64,000 nt of DNA from Siphonodentalium dalli (lineage: Eukaryota > Mollusca > Scaphopoda > Gadilida > Siphonodentaliidae), in contig CP136061.1 in NCBI GenBank assembly GCA_032622095.1, forward strand, positions 171,499,107 through 171,563,106. Reading direction: 5' to 3'. Position 1 is the stretch's first letter, and the number at the start of each line of letters is the position of its first letter. Of this stretch, positions 22,088-34,085 are shown piece after piece. The notes under the pieces were generated by a model. The model was not told the DNA's origin. It ran no database searches and saw only the letters and a list, made by a program, of their open reading frames with translations. A program made the translations under genes and the position numbers.

Positions 22088-23226
22088 TATAGGGTAGGCG
22101 GCTGTCGCCCCTGCGCCCCTGCGCCCTGGGTCTCAACTGGATGAACACTGCACCTTGATGTTGAGACCTCTGAGGACTCCACCAGGCGTGCTATACGTCT
22201 GGGATCCGAGCCCCCTAGGGCCTCCACCGGGCGTGCTATACGCCTGGGATCAGAGGCCCCCTGCGCTAACACCAGGTAACCTCCGTACCCTGTGTCGGAT
22301 GCGTCTGTATATGCGCTTCCGGTGTACACATCTGGCTCTGATCTAACTAGATCTTGCCCATTTGCCCGCTGTATATTCGCGGCCCAATATGTTAACTCCT
22401 CCCGAGCTTCTGGGGAGATAAGAACTGGTGCGTTCCAGCACACTTTCTGGTTTAAACACATATGTAAATATCGCGTGTGCAAACTGGTTGGCGCGTCGAT
22501 CGCTCCGTTCATTGAGGCTAATTGCCCCAAAATGCCTGCAAGCAATCTTGCTGGCACCATATCGTGGGCTGAAGCCATGATAAGCTGCAAACGCTGCAGC
22601 CCGACTAGAAATGCGTCTAGTCGGTCTTCACTCACGCAAACGCGTCCGACTTCGAAATCCCACTCTAAACCGAGCCATTTCGTAACTTGAGTAGGCTCCC
22701 AGTGACTTTTCTCATTTGATATTATGAAACCGAATTTGGTTAAGTCGCCGCGTATTCTGTCACTGACCTCTTGCGTCGCGTCTTTTCCGCGCGCGCCCGC
22801 CAAACCGTCGTCCAAATACATAACGACTTTGATACCGTCGTTTCTCCAATATTTCACCATGACTCTAGTCAGCTTTGTGAATATTTGGCCAGCCGTGGAA
22901 ATTCCAAACGGTAAAACGTTGAAAACGAAATACGTATCGGTCCCGTTGTGTGTCCATTTGAAACCTAAATAGGTTTTGCTAGCGTCCGCGATACAAATAT
23001 GATGGAACGCGCCTTCAAGGTCAAAATCTACGGCAAAATCACCGATTTCGAAAATCTGTCTTGCGACAGAGCTGTCTTCAAACCTGAATTTGTATTTTGC
23101 GAGGTTATCGTTCAAATGCCTACAGTCTAAAACAAGTCTACGCTTGCCATTTAGATTCGTTGCCACCGTCAATGGGTTAATCACCATAGGCGGTTCTTTG
23201 ACCGCTGTCACGTGATTTTTTGACAA
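22087..23226 (-). CDS. DIRS reverse transcriptase
   Basis: A 379-residue frame with VINPLTVATNLNGKRRLVLD (residues 15-34), the metal-binding Asp in FDLEGAFHHI (D69), LPFGIS (105-110), the catalytic MYLDDGLAG box (D139, D140), and KWLGLEWD, typical of the thumb side. At residues 305-320 the first RNase H strand begins (SAYTDASDTGYGGYLV). It then runs into a repeated segment containing SDPRRIAR twice and stops. The opening codon is TTG; the true upstream coding is in the gag-like frame, reached by a one-base shift at the A6 run. All core catalytic residues are present. Confidence 0.93.
   Translation of the reverse strand: MSKNHVTAVKEPPMVINPLTVATNLNGKRRLVLDCRHLNDNLAKYKFRFEDSSVARQIFEIGDFAVDFDLEGAFHHICIADASKTYLGFKWTHNGTDTYFVFNVLPFGISTAGQIFTKLTRVMVKYWRNDGIKVVMYLDDGLAGARGKDATQEVSDRIRGDLTKFGFIISNEKSHWEPTQVTKWLGLEWDFEVGRVCVSEDRLDAFLVGLQRLQLIMASAHDMVPARLLAGILGQLASMNGAIDAPTSLHTRYLHMCLNQKVCWNAPVLISPEAREELTYWAANIQRANGQDLVRSEPDVYTGSAYTDASDTGYGGYLVLAQGASDPRRIARPVEALGGSDPRRIARLVESSEVSTSRCSVHPVETQGAGAQGRQPPTL
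22097..22275. repeat. GC-rich minisatellite splitting RNase H
   Basis: Two to three imperfect units of about 45-48 bp, recognisable by CACC(A/G)GGCGTGCTATACG on the plus strand (about 22,180 and 22,228). They sit between the codons for GGYLV and those for GPVAIGTW. In typical RNase H these would be a few residues apart, so the minisatellite is an insertion or expansion that also shifts the frame. Confidence 0.75.
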
Positions 23227-24058
23227 AAGTTATTTCTTTGTTTACAAACACACTATTGTCATTGGAAGATTTGTTGTTTTTTAATTCAATTGGTATGGGA
23301 ATTTCTACAAATGGCAAACGATAACCGTGTTCTATTACTGAAATGATGTAATCTGAAGCCCCGGCTTCTTTCCAACATGAAATACTCTCCTTTAGAGAGC
23401 CTACTGATACGATCGTGAACGCGCATTTATCAACGTGTATTTCTTCTACGTGCATTTCGCCTGCGTGTTCGTTATTTGTTGCGCTTTTATCGCCAATACG
23501 ACATTCACCCTCGTCCCTCTCATTAAATTTAACCCCGATCTGGGGATAATAAGAAGGAATACTTAGCTTTGTTTTGAGTGAAGTGGTATTCTGTTTACTC
23601 GGGCGGGCGTATTTCCAATGTGACGGATCTCCGCTTGCCAGGCTGTGCTTCTGGTATTCTGGAACTACACTCCAATCGAGCTCGGACGGGCCGGACAGCT
23701 TAACCATTTTCTGTCTAACTTTATTAATGTTCAAACCTTCTGACAAACAGTCCGCGGCTTTCGATGTGTTCTGCTGTCCGTGGTCGATATGCCATTTGGC
23801 CTCTGTGATTTTGTCCTGAACAGGCTGAATTTCGTTGAATTTGAAATGTGCTCCGTTTCCGGATCGTTTGAACACATGTACGTCCTTTTCTTTCGAACTA
23901 AGAATTTGCGTTTTGGAAATTTCTCGTTGGCTCCCGACGATTCCAGCTTTAAGACCGGTCAACTGAGTGGTTAACATTCCATTAAATTGTGTCAATAAAC
24001 TGTCCTGAGATTTCCTAACTGCCGCTTCGATGCGTTTGTCTAAGTCGTTGCTGTTCAT
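23177..24058 (-). CDS. DIRS gag-like region and RT lead-in
   Basis: A 293-residue frame starting at ATG (MNSNDLDKRIEAAVRKSQDS). The first 60 residues are polar and helical. The middle has AHFKFNEIQPVQDKI and ADCLSEGLNINKVRQKMVKL, a pattern I associate with the gag-like protein of metazoan DIRS elements. Residues about 225-262 (SISCWKEAGASDYIISVIEH onward) resemble the segment that leads into DIRS reverse transcriptases. No zinc knuckle was seen. The frame overlaps the reverse transcriptase frame by 50 bp and ends after leaving the expected frame at the A6 run. Confidence 0.8.
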   Translation of the reverse strand: MNSNDLDKRIEAAVRKSQDSLLTQFNGMLTTQLTGLKAGIVGSQREISKTQILSSKEKDVHVFKRSGNGAHFKFNEIQPVQDKITEAKWHIDHGQQNTSKAADCLSEGLNINKVRQKMVKLSGPSELDWSVVPEYQKHSLASGDPSHWKYARPSKQNTTSLKTKLSIPSYYPQIGVKFNERDEGECRIGDKSATNNEHAGEMHVEEIHVDKCAFTIVSVGSLKESISCWKEAGASDYIISVIEHGYRLPFVEIPIPIELKNNKSSNDNSVFVNKEITFVKKSRDSGQRTAYGD

Positions 24059-24408
24059 TGTACTAGGAATTTAAGTTGTCACTCCTAGCGAAAAACTGGC
24101 TAAAGTGACCCAACTTTATTATGCGCTAACGAAATTACTCACTCACTCGGTGAACTCCAATTATCGTTAGCCAATTACCTACTGATACTCTAGACAACTC
24201 AGTTGTATTCACACGATACGCTACAGACAATAGTTTTGGGCTAATCTACGAAACGCTCAAAACATGTAAACCCATTGGCTTGAGGTACAACTCATTAAAG
24301 CCCCAGAACCTATTCGTGACATTAAATATTTTTGATTTAAAAGTATGTGGTTTTGTGTGTAAAAATATGTGGGAAGACTATTATTATCCTATATAAGTGG
24401 TGTTGTGA
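24059..24408. other. DIRS leader and junction to array
   Basis: This is the region upstream of the gag-like ATG on the minus strand. It contains an inverted repeat (GCTAACGA near 24,124 pairing with TCGTTAGC near 24,166). The DIRS 5' terminus must lie here or in the first array unit. No gene is seen. Confidence 0.5.
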
Positions 24409-24513
24409 GCGGGGAAATCTCACCGAGAGGCAAGATATTTGAGCCAGACACATGGCTTGCCGAGTGTCTGGCTCAAATATCATACCCGAAGGTGAGATTT
24501 CACCGCACTACAC
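24409..24513. repeat. Long palindrome at the array start
   Basis: GCGGGGAAATCTCACC and ATATTTGAGCCAGACAC on the left pair with GTGTCTGGCTCAAATAT and GGTGAGATTTCACCGC on the right, around the loop ATGGCTTGCCGA. Later array units retain only the right half, preceded by TTTTTAGGCCAG. Confidence 0.9.
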
Positions 24514-25129
24514 CATCCACCCATCCACAATTATTGTTCTCCCTCTACATGATAATTACCGCCATTAATTACAGAATCTGACAAAATATTGATCGAATAT
24601 ATATGTATTCCCCGTGTGAAAGTACTCTATATATCATAGATACATAGTTTGTGGAACATTGCCAGAAGAAAACACCGAAGCGATAAGAAAACAGCGCTTA
24701 GGGCTCACTCCTCCATGACAGTCTGTGATCAAACAACACGCGGTATATCGAGGTAAATTTTGTTGTATCGCATGCGGAGTGAAATTGACAAGACGAATCT
24801 CATTCGAATGATGTGTGTAATATTTATAATGGAACATTTAATTTGTTATTTAATGCTTTTGATGCATAATTTCATACTTAAAATGCTCAAGCGAGACTAT
24901 TATAATTAAGACATGCGCTCATGTGGTATACCTTACTCGTACTTAAATTGGCGCAGTACTAGAATTCGCGCACACCCTTGGTGCGCGAATTGAAATACGT
25001 CGCGCATTTTAATCCGTTTTCAAGGCTATATATGTTCACCAATAAATGTGTCGTATGGTGAATGCGTAGGTTATATGTAATCATATGTTGATTACATGAC
25101 TTACTTATGAAGATAATGTGTCACTGATC

Positions 25130-25425
25130 TATGAATGAGGTCGCCAGAGGTTGAATTTACTGATGCCATCTCAGATAGTGGGCTAGTCTCACGAAACTCA
25201 CCTTCTGGGTACCTCATTCAGCCATTGAACACTATAATCAGAATGAGGTCCCCAGAGGCTGAATTTAGTGAGGCTAGCCAGCTAAACGCATCACGAAATT
25301 CATCATCTGGGGACCTAATTCTATTCATATAGGGTGAATTTAGTGAGGCTAGCCAGTAGCCAGAAATGCGGGGTAGCAAACTAAATTCACCCTCTGGGGA
25401 CATAATTCTGAAAATGTCAGGCACC
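25130..25425. repeat. Palindrome cluster in array unit 1
   Basis: Successive imperfect palindromes. AATGAGGTCGCCAGAGGTTG pairs with CACCTTCTGGGTACCTCATT; AATGAGGTCCCCAGAGGCTG pairs with CATCTGGGGACCTAATTC; then TAGGGTGAATTTAGTGAGGC pairs with AAATTCACCCTCTGGGG. The loops carry GCTAGCC. Equivalent clusters are at about 26,850, 28,720, 31,390 and 33,135. Confidence 0.85.
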
Positions 25426-25699
25426 TTATTTTGTGGTCTGATTAGGTACAACCACCAATTAGAAAAGGTGTAGTTTGAAATTCTATAGATAGCTCATACA
25501 TTTGTTCATCCCATTAACTATCCCTTATATAACTGTTTTAAGATGAATCTAAAACAAAAACTGGTTTTGGTTAGATACTAAAAATATGGCATAGGTTCTC
25601 GGCAGGCCACAAAATAAGTTTGATGATCGCATTTGATGTATCGTGGTGTTATTTAGAGGTCGACATTATTTATGTTTATATTGTTTGTGTCCCTTTAAG

Positions 25700-25945
25700 G
25701 TACTTTGCATTGTGTGTTTCAGCACTGATTACGACTGGGGACACCATTTTCTAAAAATAGAAACACACTGTTTAACGACTGGGGACGTTCTCGTCAGCCT
25801 GAATTTTTCATATGTAAGGTCCTTGTAGTGTGTGTTTCAGCACTTATTACGACTGGGGACATAATTTTCTAAAAATAGATACACACACGTTAACGAATGG
25901 GGACGTTCTAGTCGGCCTGAATTTTTCATATTTAAGGTTCTTGGA
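25700..25945 (+). repeat. 112 bp sub-repeats, two units
   Basis: Sub-repeat with GTGTTTCAGCAC, TTACGACTGGGGACA, TTTTCTAAAAATAGA and ACTGGGGACGTTCTCGTC. Two units here, three in the clusters at about 27.45, 29.32 and 30.11 kb, two at 32.0 kb and about five at 33.6-34.08 kb. Confidence 0.9.
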
Positions 25946-28900
25946 TAATTGACTGTCATTTCTGGCAACAATTTATGCGCCCAAATATTTCTGTTCGGCT
26001 TGGAGCACCATTATCCGTCCTACTTAAATTTACCTCAAATTTTGTCAATAATTTAATATCTTACAATATACCAATTTAATTATCGGCAAAGTCAGGATAA
26101 TTGTCTTTTTGGATCGTGATAGATACCCTCTTTCCGAAACTATAACATGTTCTGGTGTATATTCCACCATTTTTAGGCCAGCGTGGCTTGCCGAGTGTCT
26201 GGCTCAAATATCATACCCGAAGGTGAGATTTCACCGCTGCACCCTTCCACAATTATTTTTCTCCCTCCACATGACAATTACCTCCATTAATTACAGAATC
26301 TGACAAAATATTGATCGAATATATATGTATTCCCCGTGTGAAAGTACTCTATATATCATAGATGCATAGTTTGTAGAACATTGCCAGAAGAAAACGCTGA
26401 AGCGATAAGAAAACACCGCTTTAGGCTCACTACTCCATTACAGTCTGTGATCAAACAACACGCGGAATATCGAGGTCAATTTGTTTGTATCGCATGCGGA
26501 GTGAAATTGACAAGATGAATCTCATTCTAATGATGTGTGTGATCTTTATAATGGTACATTTAATTTGTTATTTTATGCTTTTGATGTATAATTTCATAAT
26601 TAAAATGCTCAAGCGAGACAATTATAATTAAGTCATGTGCTCATTTGGTATACCTTATAGTATTTAAATTGGCGCAGTACTAGATTCGCGCACCCCCTTG
26701 GTGCGCGAATTGAAATACTGCGCGAATTTAAATCCGTTTTAAGGCTATATAGTTTACTAATATATGTGTAGTATGGTAAATGCGTAGGTTATATGTAATC
26801 ATATGTTGATTACATGACTTACTTATGAAGTTAATGTGTCACTGATCTATGAATGAGGTCGCCAGAGGTTGAATTTACTGATGCTATCTCACATAGTGGG
26901 CTAGTCTCACGAAACTCACCTTCTGGGTGACCTCATTCAGCCATTGAACACTATAATCAGAATGAGGTCCCCAGAGGCTGAATATAGTGAGGCTAGCCAG
27001 CTAAAAGCATCACGAAATTCATCCTCTGGGGACCTCATTCTATTCATACATTGGAACACTATAATCAGAATGAGGCACCTATAGGGTGAATTTAGTGAGG
27101 CTAGCCAGTAGCCAGATATGCGGGGTAACAAACTAAATTCACCCTCTGGGGACATAATTCTGAAAATGTCAGGCACCTTATTTTGAGGTCTGATTAGGTA
27201 CAACCACCAATTAGAAAAGGTGTAGTTTGAAATTATATAGATAGCTCATACATTTGTTCATCCCATTAACTATCCCTTATATAACTGTTTTAAGATGAAT
27301 CTAAAACAAAAAATGGGTTTGGTTAGAGACTAAAAGTATGGCATAGGTTCTCGGCAGGCCACAGAATAAGTTTGATGATCGCATTTGATGTATCGTGGTG
27401 TTATTTAGAGGTCGACTTTATGTTTATATTGTTCGTGTCCCTTTAAGGTACTTTGCATTCTGTGTTTCAGCACTGATTACGACTGGGGACACCATTTTCT
27501 AAAAATAGAAACACACTGTTTAAGGACTAGGGACGTTCTCGTCAGCCTGAATTTTTTCATATTTAAGTTCCTTGTAGTGTGTGTTTCAGCACGTATTACG
27601 ACTGGGGACATAATTTTCTAAAAATAGAAACACACTGGTCGACCGGGGACGTTCTCGTCAGCCTGAATTTTTCATATTTAAGGTCCTTGTAGTGTGTCTT
27701 TCAGCACTTATTACGACTGGGGACATAATTTTCTAAAAATAGATACACACACGTTAACGAATGGGGACGTTCTAGTAGGCCCGAATGTTTCATATTTAAG
27801 GTTCTTGGATAATTGACTGTCATTTCTGGCAACATTTTATGCACCCAAATATTTCTGTTCGGCTTGGAGCACCATTATCCGTCCTACTTAAATTTACCTC
27901 AAATTTTGTCAATAATTTAATATCTTACAATATACCAATTTAATTATCGGCAAAGTCAGGATAATTGTCTTTTTGGATCGTGATAGATACCCTCTTTCCG
28001 AAACTATAACATGTTCTGGTGTATATTCCACCATTTTTAGGCCAGTGTGGCTTGCCGAGTGTCTGGCTCAAATATCAAATCCGAAGGTGAGATTTCACCG
28101 CTCCACCCTTCCACAATTATTTTGCTCCCTCCACATGACAATTACCGCCATTAGTTACAGAATCTGACAGAATATTGATCGAATATATATGTATTCCCCG
28201 TGGGAAAGTACTCTATATATCATAGATGCATAGTTTGTAGAACATTGCCAGAAGAAAACACAGAAGCGATAAAAAAACATCGGTTTGGGCTCACTCCTCC
28301 ATGACAGTCTGTGACCAAACAACACGTGGATTATCGAGGTCAATATTTTTGTATCGCATGCGGAGTGAAATTGACAAGATGAATCTCATTCTAATGATGT
28401 GTGTGATCTTTATAATGGTACATTTAATTTGATATTTAATGCTTTTGATGTATAATTTCATAAATAAAATGCTCAAGCGAGACAAGTATAATTAAGTCAT
28501 GTGCTCATTTGGTATACCTTAATCGTCTTTAAATTGGCGCAGTACTAGATTCGCGCACCCCCTTGGTGCGCGAATTGAAATACTGCGCGAATTTAAATCC
28601 GTTTTAAGGCTATATAGTTTACTAATATATGTGTAGTATGGTAAATGCGTAGGTTATATGTAATCATATGTTGATTACATGACTTACTTATGAAGTTAAT
28701 GTGTCACTGATCTATGAATGCGGTCGCCAGAGGTTGAATTTACTGATGCTATCTCACATAGTGGGCTAGTCTCACGAAACTCACCTTCTGGGTGACCTCA
28801 TTCAGCCATTGAACACTATAATCAGAATGAGGTCCCCAGAGGCTGAATATAGTGAGGCTAGCCAGCTAAAAGCATCACGAAATTCATCCTCTGGGGACCT

Positions 28901-31900
28901 CATTCTATTCATACATTGGAACACTATAATCAGAATGAGGCACCTATAGGGTGAATTTAGTGAGGCTAGCCAGTAGCCAGATATGCGGGGTAACAAACTA
29001 AATTCACCCTCTGGGGACATAATTCTGAAAATGTCAGGCACCTTATTTTGAGGTCTGATTAGGTACAACCACCAATTAGAAAAGGTGTAGTTTGAAATTA
29101 TATAGATAGCTCATACATTTGTTCATCCCATTAACTATCCCTTATATAACTGTTTTAAGATGAATCTAAAACAAAAAATGGGTTTGGTTAGAGACTAAAA
29201 ATATGGCATAGGTTCTCGGCAGGCCACAGAATAAGTTTGATGATCGCATTTGATGTATCGTGGTGTTATTTAGAGGTCGACTTTATGTTTATATTGTTCG
29301 TGTCCCTTTAAGATACTTTGCATTCTGTGTTTCAGCACTGATTACGACTGGGGACACCATTTTCTAAAAATAGAAACACACTGTTTAAGGACTAGGGACG
29401 TTCTCGTCAGCCTGAATTTTTTCATATTTAAGTTCCTTGTAGTGTGTGTTTCAGCACGTATTACAACTGGGGACATAATTTTCTAAAAATAGAAACACAC
29501 TGTTTAACGACCGGGGACGTTCTCGTCAGCCTGAATTTTTCATATTTAAGGTCCTTGTAGTGTGTCTTTCAGCACTTATTACGACTGGGGACATAATTTT
29601 CTAAAAATAGATACACACACGTTAACGAATGGGGACGTTCTAGTAGGCCCGAATTTTTCATATTTAAGGTTCTTGGATAATTGACTGTCATTTCTGGCAA
29701 CATTTTATGCACCCAAATATTTCTGTTCGGCTTGGAGCACCATTATCCGTCCTACTTAAATTTACCTCAAATTTTGTCAATAATTTAATATCTTACAATA
29801 TACCAATTTAATTATCGGCAAAGTCAGGATAATTGTCTTTTTGGATCGTGATAGATACCCTCTTTCCGAAACTATAACATGTTCTGGTGTATATTCCACC
29901 ATTTTTAGGCCAGTGTGGCTTGCCGAGTGTCTGGCTCAAATATCAAATCCGAAGGTGAGATTTCACCGCTCCACCCTTCCACAATTATTGTGCTCCCTCC
30001 ACATGACAATTACCGCCATTAGTTACAGAATCTGACAGAATATTGATCGAATGTATCGTGGTGTTATTTAGAGGTCGACTTTATGTTTATATCGTTTGTG
30101 TCCCTTTAAGGTACTTTGCATTGTGTGTTTCAGCACTGAGTACGACTGGGGACACCATTTTCTAAAAATAGAAACACACTGTTTAAGGACTAGGGACGTT
30201 CTCGTCAGCCTGAATTTTTTCATATTTAAGTTCCTTGTAGTGTGTGTTTCAGCACGAATTACGACTGGGGACATAATTTTCTAAAAATAGAAACACACTG
30301 TTTAACGACCGGGGACGTTCTCGTCAGCCTGAATTTTTTCATATTTAAGGTCCTTGTAGTGTGTCTTTCAGCACTTATTACGACTGGGGACATAATTTTC
30401 TAAAAATAGATACACACACGTTAACGAATGGGGACGTTCTAGTCGGCCCGAATTTTTCATATTTAAGGTTCTTGGATAATTGACTGTCATTTCTGGCAAC
30501 ATTTTATGCGCCCAAATATTTCTATTCGGCTTGGAGCACCATTATCCGTCCTACTTAAATTTACCTCAAATTTTGTCAATAATTTAATATCTTACAACAA
30601 CCAATTTAATTATCGGCAAAGTCAGGATAATTGTCTTTTTGGATCGCGATAGATACCATCTTTCCGAAACTATAACATGTTCTGGTGTATATTCCACCAT
30701 TTTTAGGCCAGCGTGGCTTGCCGAGTGTCTGGCTCAAATATCATACCCGAAGGTGAGATTTCACCGCTGCACCCTTCCACAATTATTTTTCTCCCTCCAC
30801 ATGACAATTACCGCCATTAATTACAGAATCTGACAAAATATTGATCGAATATATATGTATTCCCCGTGTGAAAGTACTCTATATATCATAGATGCATAGT
30901 TTGTAGAACATTGCCAGAAGAAAACGCTGAAGCGATAAGAAAACACCGCTTTGAGCTCACTCCTCCATGACAGTCTGCATGTGATCAAACAACACGCGGT
31001 ATATCGAGGTCAATTTGTTTGTATCGCATGCGGAGTGAAATTGACAAGATGAATCTCATTCTAATGATGTGTGTGATCTTTATAATGGTACATTTAATTT
31101 GTTATTTTAGGCTTTTGATGTATAATTTCATAATTAAAATGCTCAAGCGAGACAACTATAATTAAGTCATGTGCTCATTTGGTATACCTTACTCGTATTT
31201 AAATTGGCGCAGTACTAGATTCGCGCACCCCCTTGGTGCGCGAATTGAAATACTGCGCGAATTTAAATCCGTTTTAAGGCTATATAGTTTACCAATATAT
31301 GTGTAGTATGGTAAATGCGTAGGTTATATGTAATCATATGTTGATTACATGACTTACTTATGAAGATAATGTGTCACTGATCTATGAATGAGGTCGCCAG
31401 AGGTTGAATTTACTGATGCTATCTCACATAGTGGGCTAGTCTCACGAAACTCACCTTCTGGGGACCTCATTCAGCCATTGAACACTATAATCAGAATGAG
31501 GTCCCCCAGAGGCTAAATATAGTGAGGTTAGCCAGCTAAAAGCATCACGAAATTCATCCTCTGGGGACCTCATTCTATTCATACATTGGAACACTATAAT
31601 CAGAATGAGGCACCTATAGGGTGAATTTGGTGAGGCTAGCCAGTAGCCAGATATGCGGTGTAGCAAATTAAATTCACCCTCTGGGGACATAATTCTGAAA
31701 ATGTCAGGCACCCTATTTTGAGGTCTGATTAGGTACAACCACCAATTAGAAAAGGTGTAGTTTGAAATTATATAGATAGCTCATACATTTGTTCATCCCA
31801 TTAACTATCCCTTATTTAACTGTTTTAAGATGAATCTAAAACAAAAACTGGTTTTGGTTAGAGACTAAAAATATGGCATAGGTTCTCGGCAGGCCACAAA

Positions 31901-33614
31901 ATAAGTTTGATGATCGCATTTGATGTATCGTGGTGTTATTTAGAGGTCGACTTTATGTTTATATCGTTTGTGTCCCTTTAAGGTACTTTGCATTGTGTGT
32001 TTCAGCACTGATTACGACTGGGGACACCATTTTCTAAAAAATAGAAACACACTATTTAAGGACTAGGGACGTTCTCGTCAGCCTGAATATTTTCATATTT
32101 AAGTTCCTTGCAGTGTGTGTTTCAGCACGTATTACGACTGGGGACATAATTTTCTAAAAATAGATACACACACGTTAACGAATGGGGACGTTCTAGTCGG
32201 CCTGAATTTTTCATATTTAAGGTTCTTTGATAATTTACTGTCATTTCTGGCAACAATTTATGCGCCCAAATATTTCTGTTCGGCTTGGAGCACCATTATC
32301 CGTCCTACTTAAATTTACCTCAAATTTTGTCAATAATTTAATATCTTACAATATACCAATTTAATTATCGGCAAAGTCAGGATAATTGTCTTTTTGAATC
32401 GCGATAGATACCATCTTTCCGAAACTATAACATGTTCTGGTGTATATTCCACCATTTTTAGGCCAGCGTGGCTTGCCGAGTGTCTGGCTCAAATATCATA
32501 CCCGAAGGTGAGATTTCATCCCGCTCCACCCTTCCACAATTATTTTTCTCCCTCCACATGACAAATACCGCCATTAATTACAGAATCTGACAACATATTG
32601 ATCGAATATATATGTATTCCCCGTGTGAAAGTACTCTATATATCATAGATGCATAGTTTGTAGAACATTGCCAGAAGAAAACGCCGAAGCGATAAGAAAA
32701 CATCGCTTTGGGCTCACTCCTCCATGACAGTCTGTGACCAAACAACACGCGCATTATCGAGGTCAATTTTTTTGTATCGCATGCGGAGTGAAATTGACAA
32801 GACGAATCTCATTCTAATGATGTGTGTGATCTTTATAATGGTACATTTAATTTGTTATTTAATGCTTTGGTATATAATTTCATAATTAAAATGCTCAAGC
32901 GAGACAATTATAATTAAGTCATGTGCTCATTTGGTATGCCTTACTCGTATTTAAATTGACGCAGTACTAGATTCGCGCACCCCCTTGGTGCGCGAATTTA
33001 AATACTGCGCGAATTTAAATCCGTTTTAAGGCTATATACCAATATATGTGTAGTATGGTAAATGCGTAGGTTATATGTAATCATATGTTGATTACATGAC
33101 TTACTTATGAAGATAATGTGTCACTGATCTATGAATGAGGTCGCCAGATGTTGAATTTACTGATACTATCTCACATAGTGGGCTAGTCTCACGAAACTCA
33201 CCTTCTGGGGACCTCATTCAGCCATTGAACACTATAATCAGAATGAGGTCCCCAGAGGCTGAATTTAGTGAGGCTAGCCAGATATGCGGGGTAGCAAACT
33301 AAGTTCACCCTCTGGGGACATAATGCTGAAAATGTCAGGCACCTTATTTTGTGGTCTGATTAGGTACAACCACCAATTAGAAAAGATGTAGTTTGAAATT
33401 CTATAGATAGCTCATACATTTGTTCATCCCATTAACTATATATCCCTTATATAACTGTTTTAAGATGAATCTAAAACAAAAACTGGTTTTGGTTAGAGAC
33501 TAAAAATATGGCATAGGTTCTCGGCAGGCCACAAAATAAGTTTGATGATCGCATTTGATGTATCGTGGTGTTATTTAGAGGTCGACTTTATGTTTATATT
33601 GTTTGTGTCCCTTT

Positions 33615-34085
33615 AAGGTACTTTGCATTGTGTGTTTCAGCACTGATTACGACTGGGGACACCATTTTCTAAAAATAGAAACACACTGTTTAAGGACTAG
33701 GGACGTTCTCGTCAGCCTGAATATTTTAATATTTAAGTTCCTTGTAGTGTGTGTTTCAGCACGTATTACGACTGGGGACATAATTTTCTAAAAATAGAAA
33801 CACACTGTTTAACGACTGGGGACGTTGTCGTCAGCCTGAATTTTTCATATTTAAGGTCCTTGTAGTGTGCCTTTCAGCACGTATTACGACTAGGGACATA
33901 ATTTTCTAAAGACAGAAACACACCCCTTAACGACTGGGAACGTTCTAGTCGGCCCGAATTTTTCATATTTAAGGTCCCTGTAGTGTGTGTTTCAGCACTT
34001 ATAACGACTGGGGGCATAATTTTTTAAAAATAGAAACACACTGCTTAACGACTGGGGACGTTCTCGTCAGCCTGATTTTTTCATA
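33615..34085 (+). repeat. 112 bp sub-repeats, longest cluster
   Basis: About five consecutive units in the last array copy, the largest expansion. The later units are more diverged (for example TAAAGACAGAAACACACC), which suggests the cluster edge escapes homogenisation. Confidence 0.85.

Larger units (their letters stand above)
19625..24058 (-). mobile_element. DIRS-like tyrosine-recombinase retrotransposon
   Basis: Minus-strand order is gag-like region, reverse transcriptase, RNase H, tyrosine recombinase. This combination is diagnostic of the DIRS order, which integrates through a recombinase rather than a DDE integrase. No methyltransferase domain was seen. The coordinates cover the coding span only; the terminal repeats were not identified by eye. 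Frames are broken at 23,216-23,221, at 22,097-22,275 and between 20,381 and about 21,010, so this copy looks inactive. The inverted repeat GCTAACGA...TCGTTAGC (about 24,124-24,173) lies in the probable leader. Confidence 0.92.

Noticed and set aside
19625-24058. LTR retrotransposon or endogenous retrovirus
   Set aside because: The integration enzyme is a tyrosine recombinase with R, H-x-x-R, H and Y, not a DDE integrase. No protease, envelope or flanking LTRs were seen.
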